Below are positions 32,201 through 55,191 of a stretch of 64,000 bases of DNA, in pieces (position 1 is the first letter of the stretch; each line of letters starts with the position of its first letter). This DNA comes from Flaccisagitta enflata (Eukaryota > Chaetognatha > Sagittoidea > Aphragmophora), in the NCBI GenBank assembly GCA_965153355.1, contig OZ231126.1, positions 67,952,001 to 68,016,000 on the forward strand, read 5' to 3'. A program made the translations under genes and the position numbers. The notes beneath the pieces are model-generated. The model had not been told where the DNA came from, ran no database searches, and saw only the letters and a list, made by a program, of their open reading frames with translations.

Positions 32201-35131
32201 AGGTAGGCTTCAGTAGAGGCCAGGGTAATTCTTAGGACCCAATATCATAACTAGAGAGGGAGGGGATTTTTTATATGGGCTTGATCAGATCTTTTAATCA
32301 TCTTTGTAATATATTTTCTCATTGATTGATTATTCCTGTCATCTAATAAACTTGTTCTTTGGTTTCATATGAAAACCTTGTCTTGGTTTCATTAAAAGGG
32401 ACATCAGTTTAGGACCTGAATGATAATTTGAACTCAGCTAGACCTCATTTAGCTCTTCAATTAGCACACTAATTCGGAATCACTAATACTAGTAAGATTG
32501 TCAGTGTGTGACCAGGGTGACTAAACCTATCAAAAACCTACAAAAGACCCGTGTTCTCATAAAAGCTAACCAGGGGCGCTCAAAAGGGTATATTAGAACT
32601 TAGGTGATTGATGCTAATTATTTTATGCTACCCTGATAGGTCCACACAGACATATTTTACAGTACCCCTAGAGGTACCCCTAGGGTTAAAAACTACCAAA
32701 ATGATTTTTTTTGTTTCATATTTTTTTCCCCAACAGATTTTTTGAGTTAAAACAAGAAGATTGACACCAAGATTGCCCTTTTATTATGAAAATTGGCCGA
32801 GATATGGCTTTTTAAAGTTTTGGGGGTACCCCCGGGGGCCAAAATTTCAAACCCCCGTAAAACCCAAAAAATGGGTCCGAGCAAAAAAATATTTGGTATT
32901 CTTGAATAACTCCAAGGGGTACCTTTACTTTAAAATAGAGCAAATTCCGTTTTTTGAGGGTTTTCACTTTTTGATGATTTCACACGGAACCACCTCCGAC
33001 ACAGGGGGCGCTAATTAAAAGGTGAAAAAGGCAATGTCATTTTTCAATCTTGTAAGCGCCCTGGGCGCTTATTAGAGAAAATACGGTAATACCGTCATAA
33101 CCGTCAATATGGGCAGGGGCAGTATTGAAACACGCTTACTCAATCATTTCGGCAAGACAGTAATGCAAAAGACGCCCAAAAACGCTAAAAACGCCAAAAA
33201 AGCAAACGGTGACCGACCGACCAATTGACCGACCAACATAGCGGGTTGCTGAGTCGTGAGCACGCGACTATAGACCATGATAAGCGTATACAGTGGGTCA
33301 GCTAATTTACCAGGAGGCAAATACATGGCGTCCGAGAAGCACGTGAGTAGCAATTTGAGTAACTCTGTTCTGTTTTGGTCATGCTGCGGCAATTGCGGCT
33401 GAGAGTGAGCGAAACCCACGCCTGCCTCCCAAATGTACTCGCAACTGTCGATGCTCTGCGGATCTTCGTGAGTTTCCGGTCCGCTGATAGTAAGGGTTGG
33501 AATTTTTTTGTGGATGGTGGAGAGAGATGAGGGAAGAAGGAAAGCGGAGGATTAGAATGAAATTAAGAATGAGGAAGTGGATCAAGAGAGGGAGCTTGAG
33601 GATGAGGAGGAAGTGAAGGGTGAAGAGGAAACTTGTGGACGATGAGGAGGAACTTGAAGGCGAGGTAGAGGTGGTAAGAATGGACTAAAACGTGAGGAGT
33701 AATCAAGAGAATGAAGTGATAAAGGGTGAGGAGGACAAAGAGGAAGTGGAGAATGAGGAGGAAGTGGCCGACATGAGGAGGAAGAGAATGATGCGGCAGG
33801 ACAAAAAGAGCAAAACCGTTCATAGGCGCAGTCTAATCAGGATGGGGATAGCTAGAAAGAAACAAGCTAGAATTTAGCATTTACTCAGCGCTTGTGGTAT
33901 TAGAAATTTTAACCAGCAGGCATGGCAACAAGTGAGACTACGCCATCGCACGCAAAAACTGATTTACATACCTCGACTTGTGATAAGCGACCGTGAAATC
34001 GGGACAAAACAACAAATCGCTGATGGAGTTGATAAGCGTTTGCGCCAGTGGACGAGCTTCCATGTCGTCGTCGTCGTCTTCGGGAATTTGAGCCCTCGAC
34101 GAACCGTTGCGACCTCCGGGGACCGTCGACCAGAAGAATCCCCGCCATTCGGGGTCTTCAAAGATGTAAGGCAAGATGCGCGTCAAAATACGAACGCAAT
34201 TCATCACAATCTGAGATATGAAGAAGAGGAAGAAACGGCCGAGAAAAGTGAAGGGACATTTTATGAGAGAAATAATATCATGATGGGAGGGAACAAGGGG
34301 AAAGTAGGAAGATTTGAAAGAGAAATGGAAGTGAAGCAAAAAAGAAAATTAAGAAATCATAAGAATGGCAGAAATAAAGAGGAAACTGGGCCTAATTTTC
34401 TTTCATTATCAGCGCATTCATATCGGGCGTCTCACTTCCTGTTCCTTTTGCGTCTGGGCGCCATTTTGAGCGGCGTGTTCTAGTTTCCCGACGGCTTTGA
34501 AGCAGAGCGTCGCCAAATTAGAAGGATTCTCTTCTCGTAAAGCGCGGATCTCAGCGGCCGGCACCAAGGAAAACACGTCCTGAATCGAGGAAATGAGCGA
34601 TAAGGAACTTTATACTCGATGTTAGACCCGATGAGATAGTGATCTAATATTTATGCAATGGAAATCTTTTTTAAATGTTTAACTTTTTGAATATAAACCT
34701 TTTCAAGTTTAAAGAATTTGCAAAGAACAGAGGTGTCATATGGCTGTGCTGTCGCTAAGCGTGAAAAAATTCAGCACAGACTGCCGCATTTTTACACGTA
34801 CTTGGCCGTCCACATCTGCCTTGTAGAATTGCTGCCATCCTACACAGAATCGGCGCCTCAGGCAATAAAGAATTAAAGATTCCATTTTTTTTACAAACAT
34901 TTTCCTCAATCCTAGTCTCATGAGATTAATAAGGGGTGGCACTGATTAGAGGGACGCTAAATAAAGCAAATACGGTAAGCGATGACGCACGATGGGTACC
35001 TGTATGGTGGCGACGTTTTCTGCCCAGAATTGGTCCCAAAAAGCGTCGTCGTTGACATCGACCGGCTGAGTTTTCGTGGTTAACTGAATGACCGCCTTCC
35101 GGAAGCTCAGCTTCGAATCGGAGTTACCCAT
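15564..35131 (-). CDS. HID1: HID1 domain-containing protein, 14 exons
   Basis: Exons: 35131-35000, 34579-34436, 34210-33972, 33483-33311, 20922-20732, 20217-20028, 19788-19601, 19083-18916, 18761-18560, 18331-17967, 17801-17702, 16712-16467, 16175-16038, 15784-15564. All junctions are GT-AG and the phases sum to 898 aa. It follows animal HID1 end to end: the N terminus MGNSDSKLSFRKAVIQLTTK with Gly2 fitting N-myristoylation, DDAFWDQFWAEN, LLFCPDFTV, NRHALPLFTSL, SSDVLDILVPILYHLND, SGERNFGVRLNKPY, KLLHLLEAFSTPWFLY, and the C terminus YDTDVKLFEIQRV. HID1 is a peripheral trans-Golgi protein needed for dense-core vesicle sorting. The protein is about 110 residues longer than human HID1; the extra length is mostly in a disordered Ser/Asn/Gly-rich stretch in exons 10-12. 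Intron 4 is about 12.4 kb and full of transposons. Confidence 0.96.
15873..16030. repeat. (GAAA)n microsatellite in HID1 intron 13
   Basis: Nearly continuous GAAA repeats interrupted by GCAA and GAGA units. The open frames it creates (KERKKERKKE) are artefacts. Confidence 0.88.
16315..16440. repeat. CAT/CAA-rich trinucleotide tract in HID1 intron 12
   Basis: Repeated tcatcatcg/catcatc units at 16337-16412, ending close to the donor of exon 12. Confidence 0.6.
17139..17300. repeat. (GA)n-(GAAA)n compound microsatellite in HID1 intron 11
   Basis: About 60 bp of GA grading into GAAA/GAGA and pure GAAA. Confidence 0.9.
22372..23740 (+). mobile_element. Long Helentron-like element with A-rich and tandem-repeat core
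   Basis: The 5' hairpin CAGTCCCCGACTGGGGACTG lies at 22373-22392. The 3' end reads GTCACCGACGAA-loop-TTCGTCGGGGAC and then A's (23705-23740). The 5' block AGTCCCCGAC is the complement of the 3' arm GTCGGGGAC. The core has A-rich 'tttcaaaaaaa' runs, 'gatgatgatagtagttgaa' repeats (22770-22900), and three units of about 170 bp (22980-23500) carrying 'aaaccagacttcagattta'. Confidence 0.68.
23926..24320. repeat. Foldback hairpin carrying the GGGCCTCGAGGCTGGGATTT minisatellite
   Basis: Arms from 'cggccccgaaggggtcgatg' and 'tgctttcacacatatggggg' mirror the right arm to 'catcgaccccttcgggccg'. The centre near 24155 consists of 20-bp units of the 'cctcgaggcccaaatccc' type and their complements. The same minisatellite, in one orientation, is found at 37500-38280 and 40250-40740. 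Confidence 0.8.
24526..26281 (+). repeat. 5' LTR
   Basis: 1756 bp. TATA-like boxes: TATAAATAGG at 24821 and TATAAAAAG at 25335; a polyadenylation-like AATAAA lies at about 25974. Three near-tandem copies of about 46 bp containing GGGCGTCGTAATGCCCAATT lie at 25387-25500. A 'gtctcagtagag' motif recurs at 25740-25820. Confidence 0.93.
26284..26301 (+). promoter_or_regulatory. Primer-binding site, tRNA-Lys type
   Basis: TGGCGCCCAATGTGGAGC begins two bases after the 5' LTR. It matches the known tRNA-Lys(1,2) primer-site sequence at all but about two positions. Confidence 0.8.
26929..27357 (+). CDS. Gag-like protein with CCHC zinc knuckle
   Basis: 142 aa inside the LTR element. The N-terminal 100 residues are helical and charged (NEKDLILSEVRQMANEVVEL; VQKEILRALHKNVERL), fitting a coiled coil. 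Residues about 119-132 form one zinc knuckle, C-HK-C-KRIG-H-IKKE-C (C-x2-C-x4-H-x4-C), as in retroviral-type nucleocapsids and Copia/Gypsy gag proteins. No capsid fold is recognisable and the protein is much shorter than a normal gag. It is probably a reduced RNA-binding protein of the element, expressed if at all from the 5' LTR. Confidence 0.65.
   Translation: MSFMGQLVAKSAKMANEGENLNRIYENIESLGEVDTVREGAVNEKDLILSEVRQMANEVVELMVESVRVQKEILRALHKNVERLDHIISINRNIPTGQDENIITTPEIIANPKKSHRVMCHKCKRIGHIKKECPLKYWGNRW
27769..27883 (-). mobile_element. Helentron-like (HINE) element inside the LTR element
   Basis: Inverse orientation: TTTTT, hairpin AGTTGCGGACACGCAACT, (GTCC)n, block GTCCGCAACT, and GCCGTGTATCCGGCCTTGTT. 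A separate hairpin fragment lies at 27589-27612. Confidence 0.8.
28088..28385. repeat. 21-bp minisatellite, about 13-14 units
   Basis: Unit 'gaatgaggcgatgtaactct' plus one base, with g/a variation. Because 21 is a multiple of 3, several frames stay open on both strands; the minus strand would encode a repeating RELHRLI heptad. Lies in the interior of the LTR element. Coding status is unproven. Confidence 0.85.
29555..29725. repeat. About four imperfect 45-bp repeats
   Basis: 'gagcaggcaagctcaaatca' recurs with variants at about 29558, 29598, 29648 and 29688, inside the LTR element. Confidence 0.6.
30340..30546 (+). other. Short frame with a zinc-finger-like CPSC...H...CH module
   Basis: Stop-to-stop frame of 68 codons in the LTR element interior without an upstream ATG. 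It holds SYIARHKRAC followed by CPSCGAEMAATNVARHLKEV and CH, spaced like two degenerate zinc fingers (the second with both Cys and both His/Cys ligands). It may be the tail of a captured or degraded protein, or a spliced exon. Low-complexity sequence precedes it. Confidence 0.4.
30894..30905 (+). promoter_or_regulatory. Polypurine tract
   Basis: GAGAGGGAGGGA lies directly before the TG of the 3' LTR, where plus-strand DNA synthesis is primed in LTR elements. Confidence 0.8.
30906..32661 (+). repeat. 3' LTR
   Basis: Same length as the 5' LTR (1756 bp). Differences seen at the positions matching 24973, 25113, 25644, 25918, 26017, 26078 and 26182; most are transitions. Confidence 0.93.
33111..33270 (+). 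mobile_element. Helentron-like (HINE) element, 5' truncated
   Basis: Begins at 'gggcaggggc', has GACCGACCGACCAATTGACC and ends in the hairpin AGTCGTGAGCACGCGACT. It abuts the right end of the TIR element at 33086. Confidence 0.7.
34922..34978. repeat. Remnant of the CCGTATTTCC TIR family
   Basis: 'gattagagggacgctaaata' and 'aaatacggta' resemble the right end of the MITE at 58473. Found in HID1 intron 1. Confidence 0.5.
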
Positions 35132-36436
35132 CGTTAAGCGGATTCGATGTTAAAGAATTAATACTGATGTAGTTAACTTAACAAGCTTCGGCGGCTCGAG
35201 TCTTGCCAGGGTTATCGATTAAAGATACACCGGCGTTCATCGCAGGTAGACATTTTCAGACCGGATCATCTTCAAGTTAAATCATCGATTCACATCAGAA
35301 ATATCGCCGACCTCCAGCGGAAAAAAGCCGACGGTCGACCCCCTCCAAAAATGAAATATCTGTAAGTTGAGAACGCCAACGAAACAAAAAAAAATGAGAA
35401 CAAACGCAAAAACGTAAGAAAATGGCAAAAATGTTCGTCGGGGACAAAAAAAAAGAACCCAGAATGTGTAAAAAGAACAAATAGATTGACTAGATGCATG
35501 CGCGCGCGTAAGGGAAAACAAAAGTAGCGTCCCTTCCCGTCGAAAAATAAAACGAAACAAAAACGACTGGTCACTCCGATAAAACCAACGCGAGATAAAA
35601 ACACTTTTTTTTTACAATTGCAATTGCAAAAACACACAACGAAGATAATTTTGATTTTGATAATCAAAGGATATGAAATGGAAGTGAAAATTACCCAGAT
35701 GGAAGTTCAGTCAAAGACCGACTGTGCTCTCACAATGCCCGCAATATAACATAGATAGTTACCGAAAATTCACCTTCTAAATCGTCAAGTGGAGACCAGT
35801 ACGAGCGTTGTAATCATAACGACGCAATCGATTATCGTCAGAATCGCACAGTTTTACTACTAAAATCTTTGGTGAGAACGTGACCGTCCATGATACTATC
35901 ATTGATAGACAAATAAAACAGTCGGCTGGGACTCGGCCGTCGCGTTGGTTCAAAAACGATGAAAATACCAAAAAAAAAAAAAAAAAAAAAAGAAAACCCG
36001 CGCCACCCTTCTCGCGAAAGAAGGGTTGGAAAAGATTCGAGAGAATCCATTGGAAACGCTCACGTGCGCTATTTGATGATCGTTGTTAAATTCAATGAAG
36101 TTATTGAATATTGATTGTTTATAAATATGTATTGCTGTAATTGCTGTATCACGCGTGATAAATATTGCGCTAGTGAATCGGGTTGGAAAATACAATGAGT
36201 CTCGACTCGCGCGAGAGATAGTAGATTCAGACGAATAGAGATCAATCCGTGGAAGTTCAATGATGTTGGCGAGAGTAGTTTTTTTTTCTTTTTCAAAACA
36301 TGATAAGGTGTGTTGGTCAAGTGATTGACGCAGGAACGTAAACCTTTTTTCATAAAATTCACATTGTCATGAATGCTCAATGAGAGGGAGTAGTCGGTGA
36401 CGAACCAGAGTTACGGTTTCTACTATCGCATCCCTC
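35132..36436. other. Intergenic region upstream of HID1
   Basis: Contains the presumed HID1 promoter and 5' UTR and the 3' flank of the LDLRAD3-type gene. A lone 'gttcgtcggggacaaaaaaa' near 35430 matches the 3' arm of the long Helentron-like element at 22372. A pure A-run of about 20 lies at 35971-35990. No gene seen. Confidence 0.4.
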
Positions 36437-50930
<14,494 letters not shown>

Positions 50931-52070
50931 CTTTACAACAGTTATCCTTTTCCAAAAATGTCCTTTAAATTTGGCTAAGTTCTATCATGTTGACGTCTAT
51001 ATTAGATCAAACCGCGATGGATCTCTAATGAGAGGTCGCCAGGGCAGTGGTAAGCCCACGTCCAGCATCAGAAGGCCGGGCATTTTTCTCTAAAAGCCCC
51101 GATTCAATTCTCCATCCTCTGGAAAAAAGGAAGATTCATAATCGTACGGCGCGAAATAAACCGAAAGGAAATGGAAATAAAGATTTAAATATATCTTTTA
51201 ACGGTTATGGCGGAAATGATATGCAAAATATCACAACTGCTCCAATTATATAATAAAAAGGTTTAATTAATAATAATAACTAATGTCAACGTATGGTAAC
51301 TGAATGAGACAATGTATTTGCTATGGAATGTGAGACCGGCAGGACAAGGAGTTACTTTTTTTTAAATGTCATGAAGTGTGGACGTGTTTCTAGTGACGAC
51401 CAAAAACGCGTTTGTTCCCATTGAAAGCGTTTACAGCATAAACAAATACGACACGGTTTTTTTTAATATGAGATTTTCACTGCCACAGTCAGTTTTTCAC
51501 TTGGTAGATAAATCGATCAGACACTTTCATTGGGGACATCCCAGGATTAGTGTAAAAATATGTCTGACAAAAATATCGCGCGATCGCGCCAAGCGTGTCA
51601 TACTTAGGAATTTCAATAGTCTTACAAGGGAGCGAGCTAAGTGAGTGAGCGAGCCCGTGAACAGAGTGAGCAGGCAAAGCATATTGTTGCACTACGGAGC
51701 AAGTGCTGTGAAAGGTGCGAGCAAACAAACGAAGCGAGTGAACAAACGAAGCGAGCAACAGTGGCCCGTTAAAAACGCGATTGTCTTTAACTAGAAACGC
51801 GCCCTGAGTTTGTGTGTGAGTGTGAGTGTGATTTGTTCTTGGAAAAAGACAGCTCAAATATCGTTAAAACAAAAATGTCATTGAATCATTCTGATCAAGA
51901 ATGATAAGAAAGAGAACGCGCAACGATGGACGACTAGAAAATCGTCGCCACGAGAGGACGTAAACAAAAACTCGGTGGTAAAAGCAAAAATGAAAACAAC
52001 TTGCGCGTATCTCCTCTTGGTTTTCTTTTTACTCATGTTGAATCATCTTCAATTACATATTCCAAATATA
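50931..52070. other. Intergenic region upstream of the LDLRAD3-type gene
   Basis: Presumed promoter. A stretch at 51625-51770 ('gagcgagctaagtgagtgag') is an inverted relative of 37130-37215. No gene seen. Confidence 0.4.
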
Positions 52071-52668
52071 CAGGGGGGAAGACTTAAAAACATCTAGCAA
52101 CTTTTTAGCAACATTTTAGCAACTTTGTAGCACATATTTTCATTAAGGGGAACCCACTAAAAAGTTTTTAGCACCTGAATTTGAGCTAAAATGATTTTAG
52201 CAATTATGAATAATTGCTAAAACGTTTTCAGCTGGAAACTGAAAGGGTAAAAGGCGCTACAATTCAAAGTGCTAAAATTAAATAAGCTAAAATATATAAT
52301 GCTAAAACTACAGTTAATACAACATCAATTTTCTTCCATAAAAAACTGCTTTTTATGCTAAAAACTTTTTAGCAACTAACACTTTAGCAACAAACTTCAT
52401 AGCCTACATTTTTTTAGCAAGGAACTTTTTAGCTTTTAACTTTTTAGCTCAAATCCTATAAGCTAAAAACTTTTTAGCCAAATTTTTCTTTGCCAAATAC
52501 TTTTTTTGCATAAAGAATTCTGATCACAATGCTGTTTAGCAAATTTTTTTGGATAAAAATCAAGCTAAAAACATTTTAGCACATCATTTATTTAAGGGGA
52601 ACCCTGTGCTAAAAAGTTGCTAAAAAGTTGCTAAAATGTTGCAAAAGTTTTTTTAGTCTCCCCCCCTG
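52071..52668. mobile_element. Foldback MITE of 11-bp GCTAAAAAGTT repeats, 6-bp TSD
   Basis: 598 bp with TIRs CAGGGGGGAAGACTTAAAAA and TTTTTTTAGTCTCCCCCCCTG-like right end; duplication AATATA at 52065-52070 and 52669-52674. The arms repeat 'gctaaaaagttg' and its complement. Confidence 0.85.
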
Positions 52669-52966
52669 AATATATCATGTTCCATCGTTCGTCAATCATT
52701 AATATGGTTTTGGCAAGGAAAATTTAACGTGTACGAACTAGGACCTAGTGTTCTTATATGTTACCATCATGTACAATTAAGCTAACGAGTACAGTTGATT
52801 CTAGTTTTCAATGTATATGTTATCGAATATACGGTGAAGGGAGAAATCTAGAATTTCTCACCTCGGCGTTTTTTTTTTAATAACGTACTTCTTCAAGATA
52901 CAACTTGCGCGGAGTATAATCATGTCAAGACAGATGTATTCATGAATTTTCGATTGTGAACTTAGC

Positions 52967-53002
<36 letters not shown>

Positions 53003-53141
53003 GGAGCTTAATGAATTAATGATGAGTGAGACACGCGCGCAATCGTGGACGACGTAGACTAAGTAGTAATAATAATAATAATAATTAATAAATCACATAA
53101 GAACAGAATTGTTTGGATTTTTTTTCAACTTGTTATTTAGA
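52669..53141. other. 3' flank of TUBGCP2
   Basis: Holds a (GA)n run (52970-52999) and a short (TAA)n run near 53070. No gene seen. Confidence 0.4.
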
Positions 53142-54745
53142 CTAGTGATCGTGATCGTTGTTGATTTCCTCGGGTATATCCTTGGAAGTCGGTCTAACGG
53201 ACACGGGACCGATGACCGAACCAGCAGGATGGTGAGACCCGTGAGAATGATGATGATGGTGATGAACGCCGGCGCCGGATCGCGGTTGCGGGTGGGGTGG
53301 CGCCATCGAAGCGCCGGCGGTGAAAGAGGAGGAATGACGTGGATGGTCCATGGATGAGGTCAAAGATGACGGCGCCGTCACCTGTACTGTGGCGGCGCCA
53401 GTGGCGGCAGCGGCGCCGTGACCAGCAGCGGGCTGCTTTTTCACGCGATTTTCCAACGACGCCTTGTAGTAGCCGTTAAAGTCGAGACGATAAATGATGT
53501 TCATCAATTTGTGCTCGCAGGCTTCGATGGAGACGTTGAAGATTTGCTGCAGAAGATCCATGAGATGTTCGGAAAAGTTGCGATCGAAAGTGGCGATGGT
53601 ATTCTCGTAGCTTTCCGAGGAAGTCAACTGCTCATGATGAGCCGCCACGACGCGCGCGCGAATGCCTATATGGAGGAGGAGGAGGAAGAGGAGTTAAAGG
53701 AGGGAGGAGGAGAATAGAACGGGAGATATGAGAAACTATCCGCTATCCAAATTTTTCGTGGAAATTCTTCAATCTATTAAAAGACTAGACTGAGCAATCA
53801 CTCTACTATATATATGTTCCTGAGTAAGGACTAGACCTAGAAAGACCCGCTTGATTGGGTACGAATTGATTTTCAGAATCAATATTTGAGGTTGAATACA
53901 CGCTGTATTTTGTCTAAGAACACTGTTTATAAGAACATCAGCCTCAGATATGGTGAAAAAATAAGAACATCTTAAGAACATGCCCAGGCTCAGATTTTTG
54001 CCCAAATACATTCTAAAGTACGCTTTTACATGATTTTTTGAGGAAACAATGAAAAAACGTTGTACAGAATCCTCAAACCTAAACAATTCAACCAATTACT
54101 TTCATCATTTACATTTTTTTTTAATTTATTGACTTAATATTATCAAAAATTGTAAAGACTGAGAATAAAATATATTCATTTCATTGAATATGACTAGTTA
54201 GCAACTATGATAAAGGACTTTCATGCTACAAAAAATAAGAACGGGTTTAGAACATTTGAGGCTGAAAATTAGCAAAAAATAAGAACGCTGAGCCTCACTT
54301 TGAAAAACTGTGTTCTTATAAAAAATACGGCGTGTAAAGACAATATTGTTAATATTTGTTCAACGGCAACGCGTTATCACTTATGACGACACAAATAAGG
54401 TAGAGAAAAAGATGTACACCATCGGAAACAAATCATAAAATATGATTTTGAGTATTCAAATTCTGCGATTCATAGTCAATTTCTCAATTCATAAGTAAGA
54501 TGTAATTTTGAAGGATGAAACAAGAAGATGAAAGATGAACCAGGTTTAATGTTGATTGTTGATACGTAATTGAGAAATGACTCATAAATAATCATCCAAC
54601 AAACGAGATCGATCCGGGATCACAGGATATGTCGAGGATAACCACAACAATCACAACAAACTCCGTGCCGAGGAAGTAAACTCGTGGGAAAGACGAGGGA
54701 GAAATCGGCGAGGAGGAACGAGAGAGAGCGAAAGGAAAAATTACA

Positions 54746-54810
<65 letters not shown>

Positions 54811-54950
54811 ACGGATGTAAACTGAAGACGATGATGTTAGAAAGCGGGTTTTATCGATAAGTATGGCGAATTACCACGTGGTCAGAGAAAAATATCGGGC
54901 AGAGTGTAACAGAGAGCGAGAGAGAGAAAAAGAGAGAGAGAGAGAGAGAG

Positions 54951-55049
<99 letters not shown>

Positions 55050-55124
55050 GTGTGTGTGTGTGAGTTAGTGAGTGAGTGAGTGAGTGAGTGAGTGAGTGAG
55101 TGAGTGAGTGAGAGAAAGAAAGAG

Positions 55125-55191
<67 letters not shown>

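Larger units (their letters stand above)
24526..32661 (+). mobile_element. Young non-autonomous LTR retrotransposon, 8.1 kb
   Basis: Two 1756-bp direct LTRs (24526-26281 and 30906-32661) start TGTTGTATATTGG and end CATATTTTACA. They flank a primer-binding site and a purine tract. The 5-bp target duplication GTACC is at 24521-24525 and 32662-32666. Line-by-line comparison of the LTRs shows about 7 substitutions, so the insertion is recent. The 4.6-kb interior has a zinc-knuckle frame but no protease, reverse transcriptase, RNase H or integrase that I can find. It must depend on a partner for movement. It lies in HID1 intron 4. Confidence 0.93.
21111..33086. mobile_element. TIR DNA element with TA duplication, about 3.8 kb before nested insertions
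   Basis: Left end CCGTATTTCCTCTAATTAGC after a TA (21109-21110); right end GCGCTTATTAGAGAAAATACGG before a TA (33087-33088). The arms pair over long distances: 21365-21600 and 22050-22340 are mirrored at 32670-32985 (for example 'aaatcatcaaaaagtgaaaa' and its complement). The end motif matches the 345-bp MITE at 58473. No transposase frame is visible. A Helentron-like element, a foldback minisatellite and an LTR retrotransposon lie inside. It occupies HID1 intron 4. Confidence 0.7.

Noticed and set aside
35282-35667. Minus-strand frames up to 125 aa with many Phe
   Set aside because: Phe-rich because of A-runs on the plus strand; lies in the HID1 upstream region; no domain.
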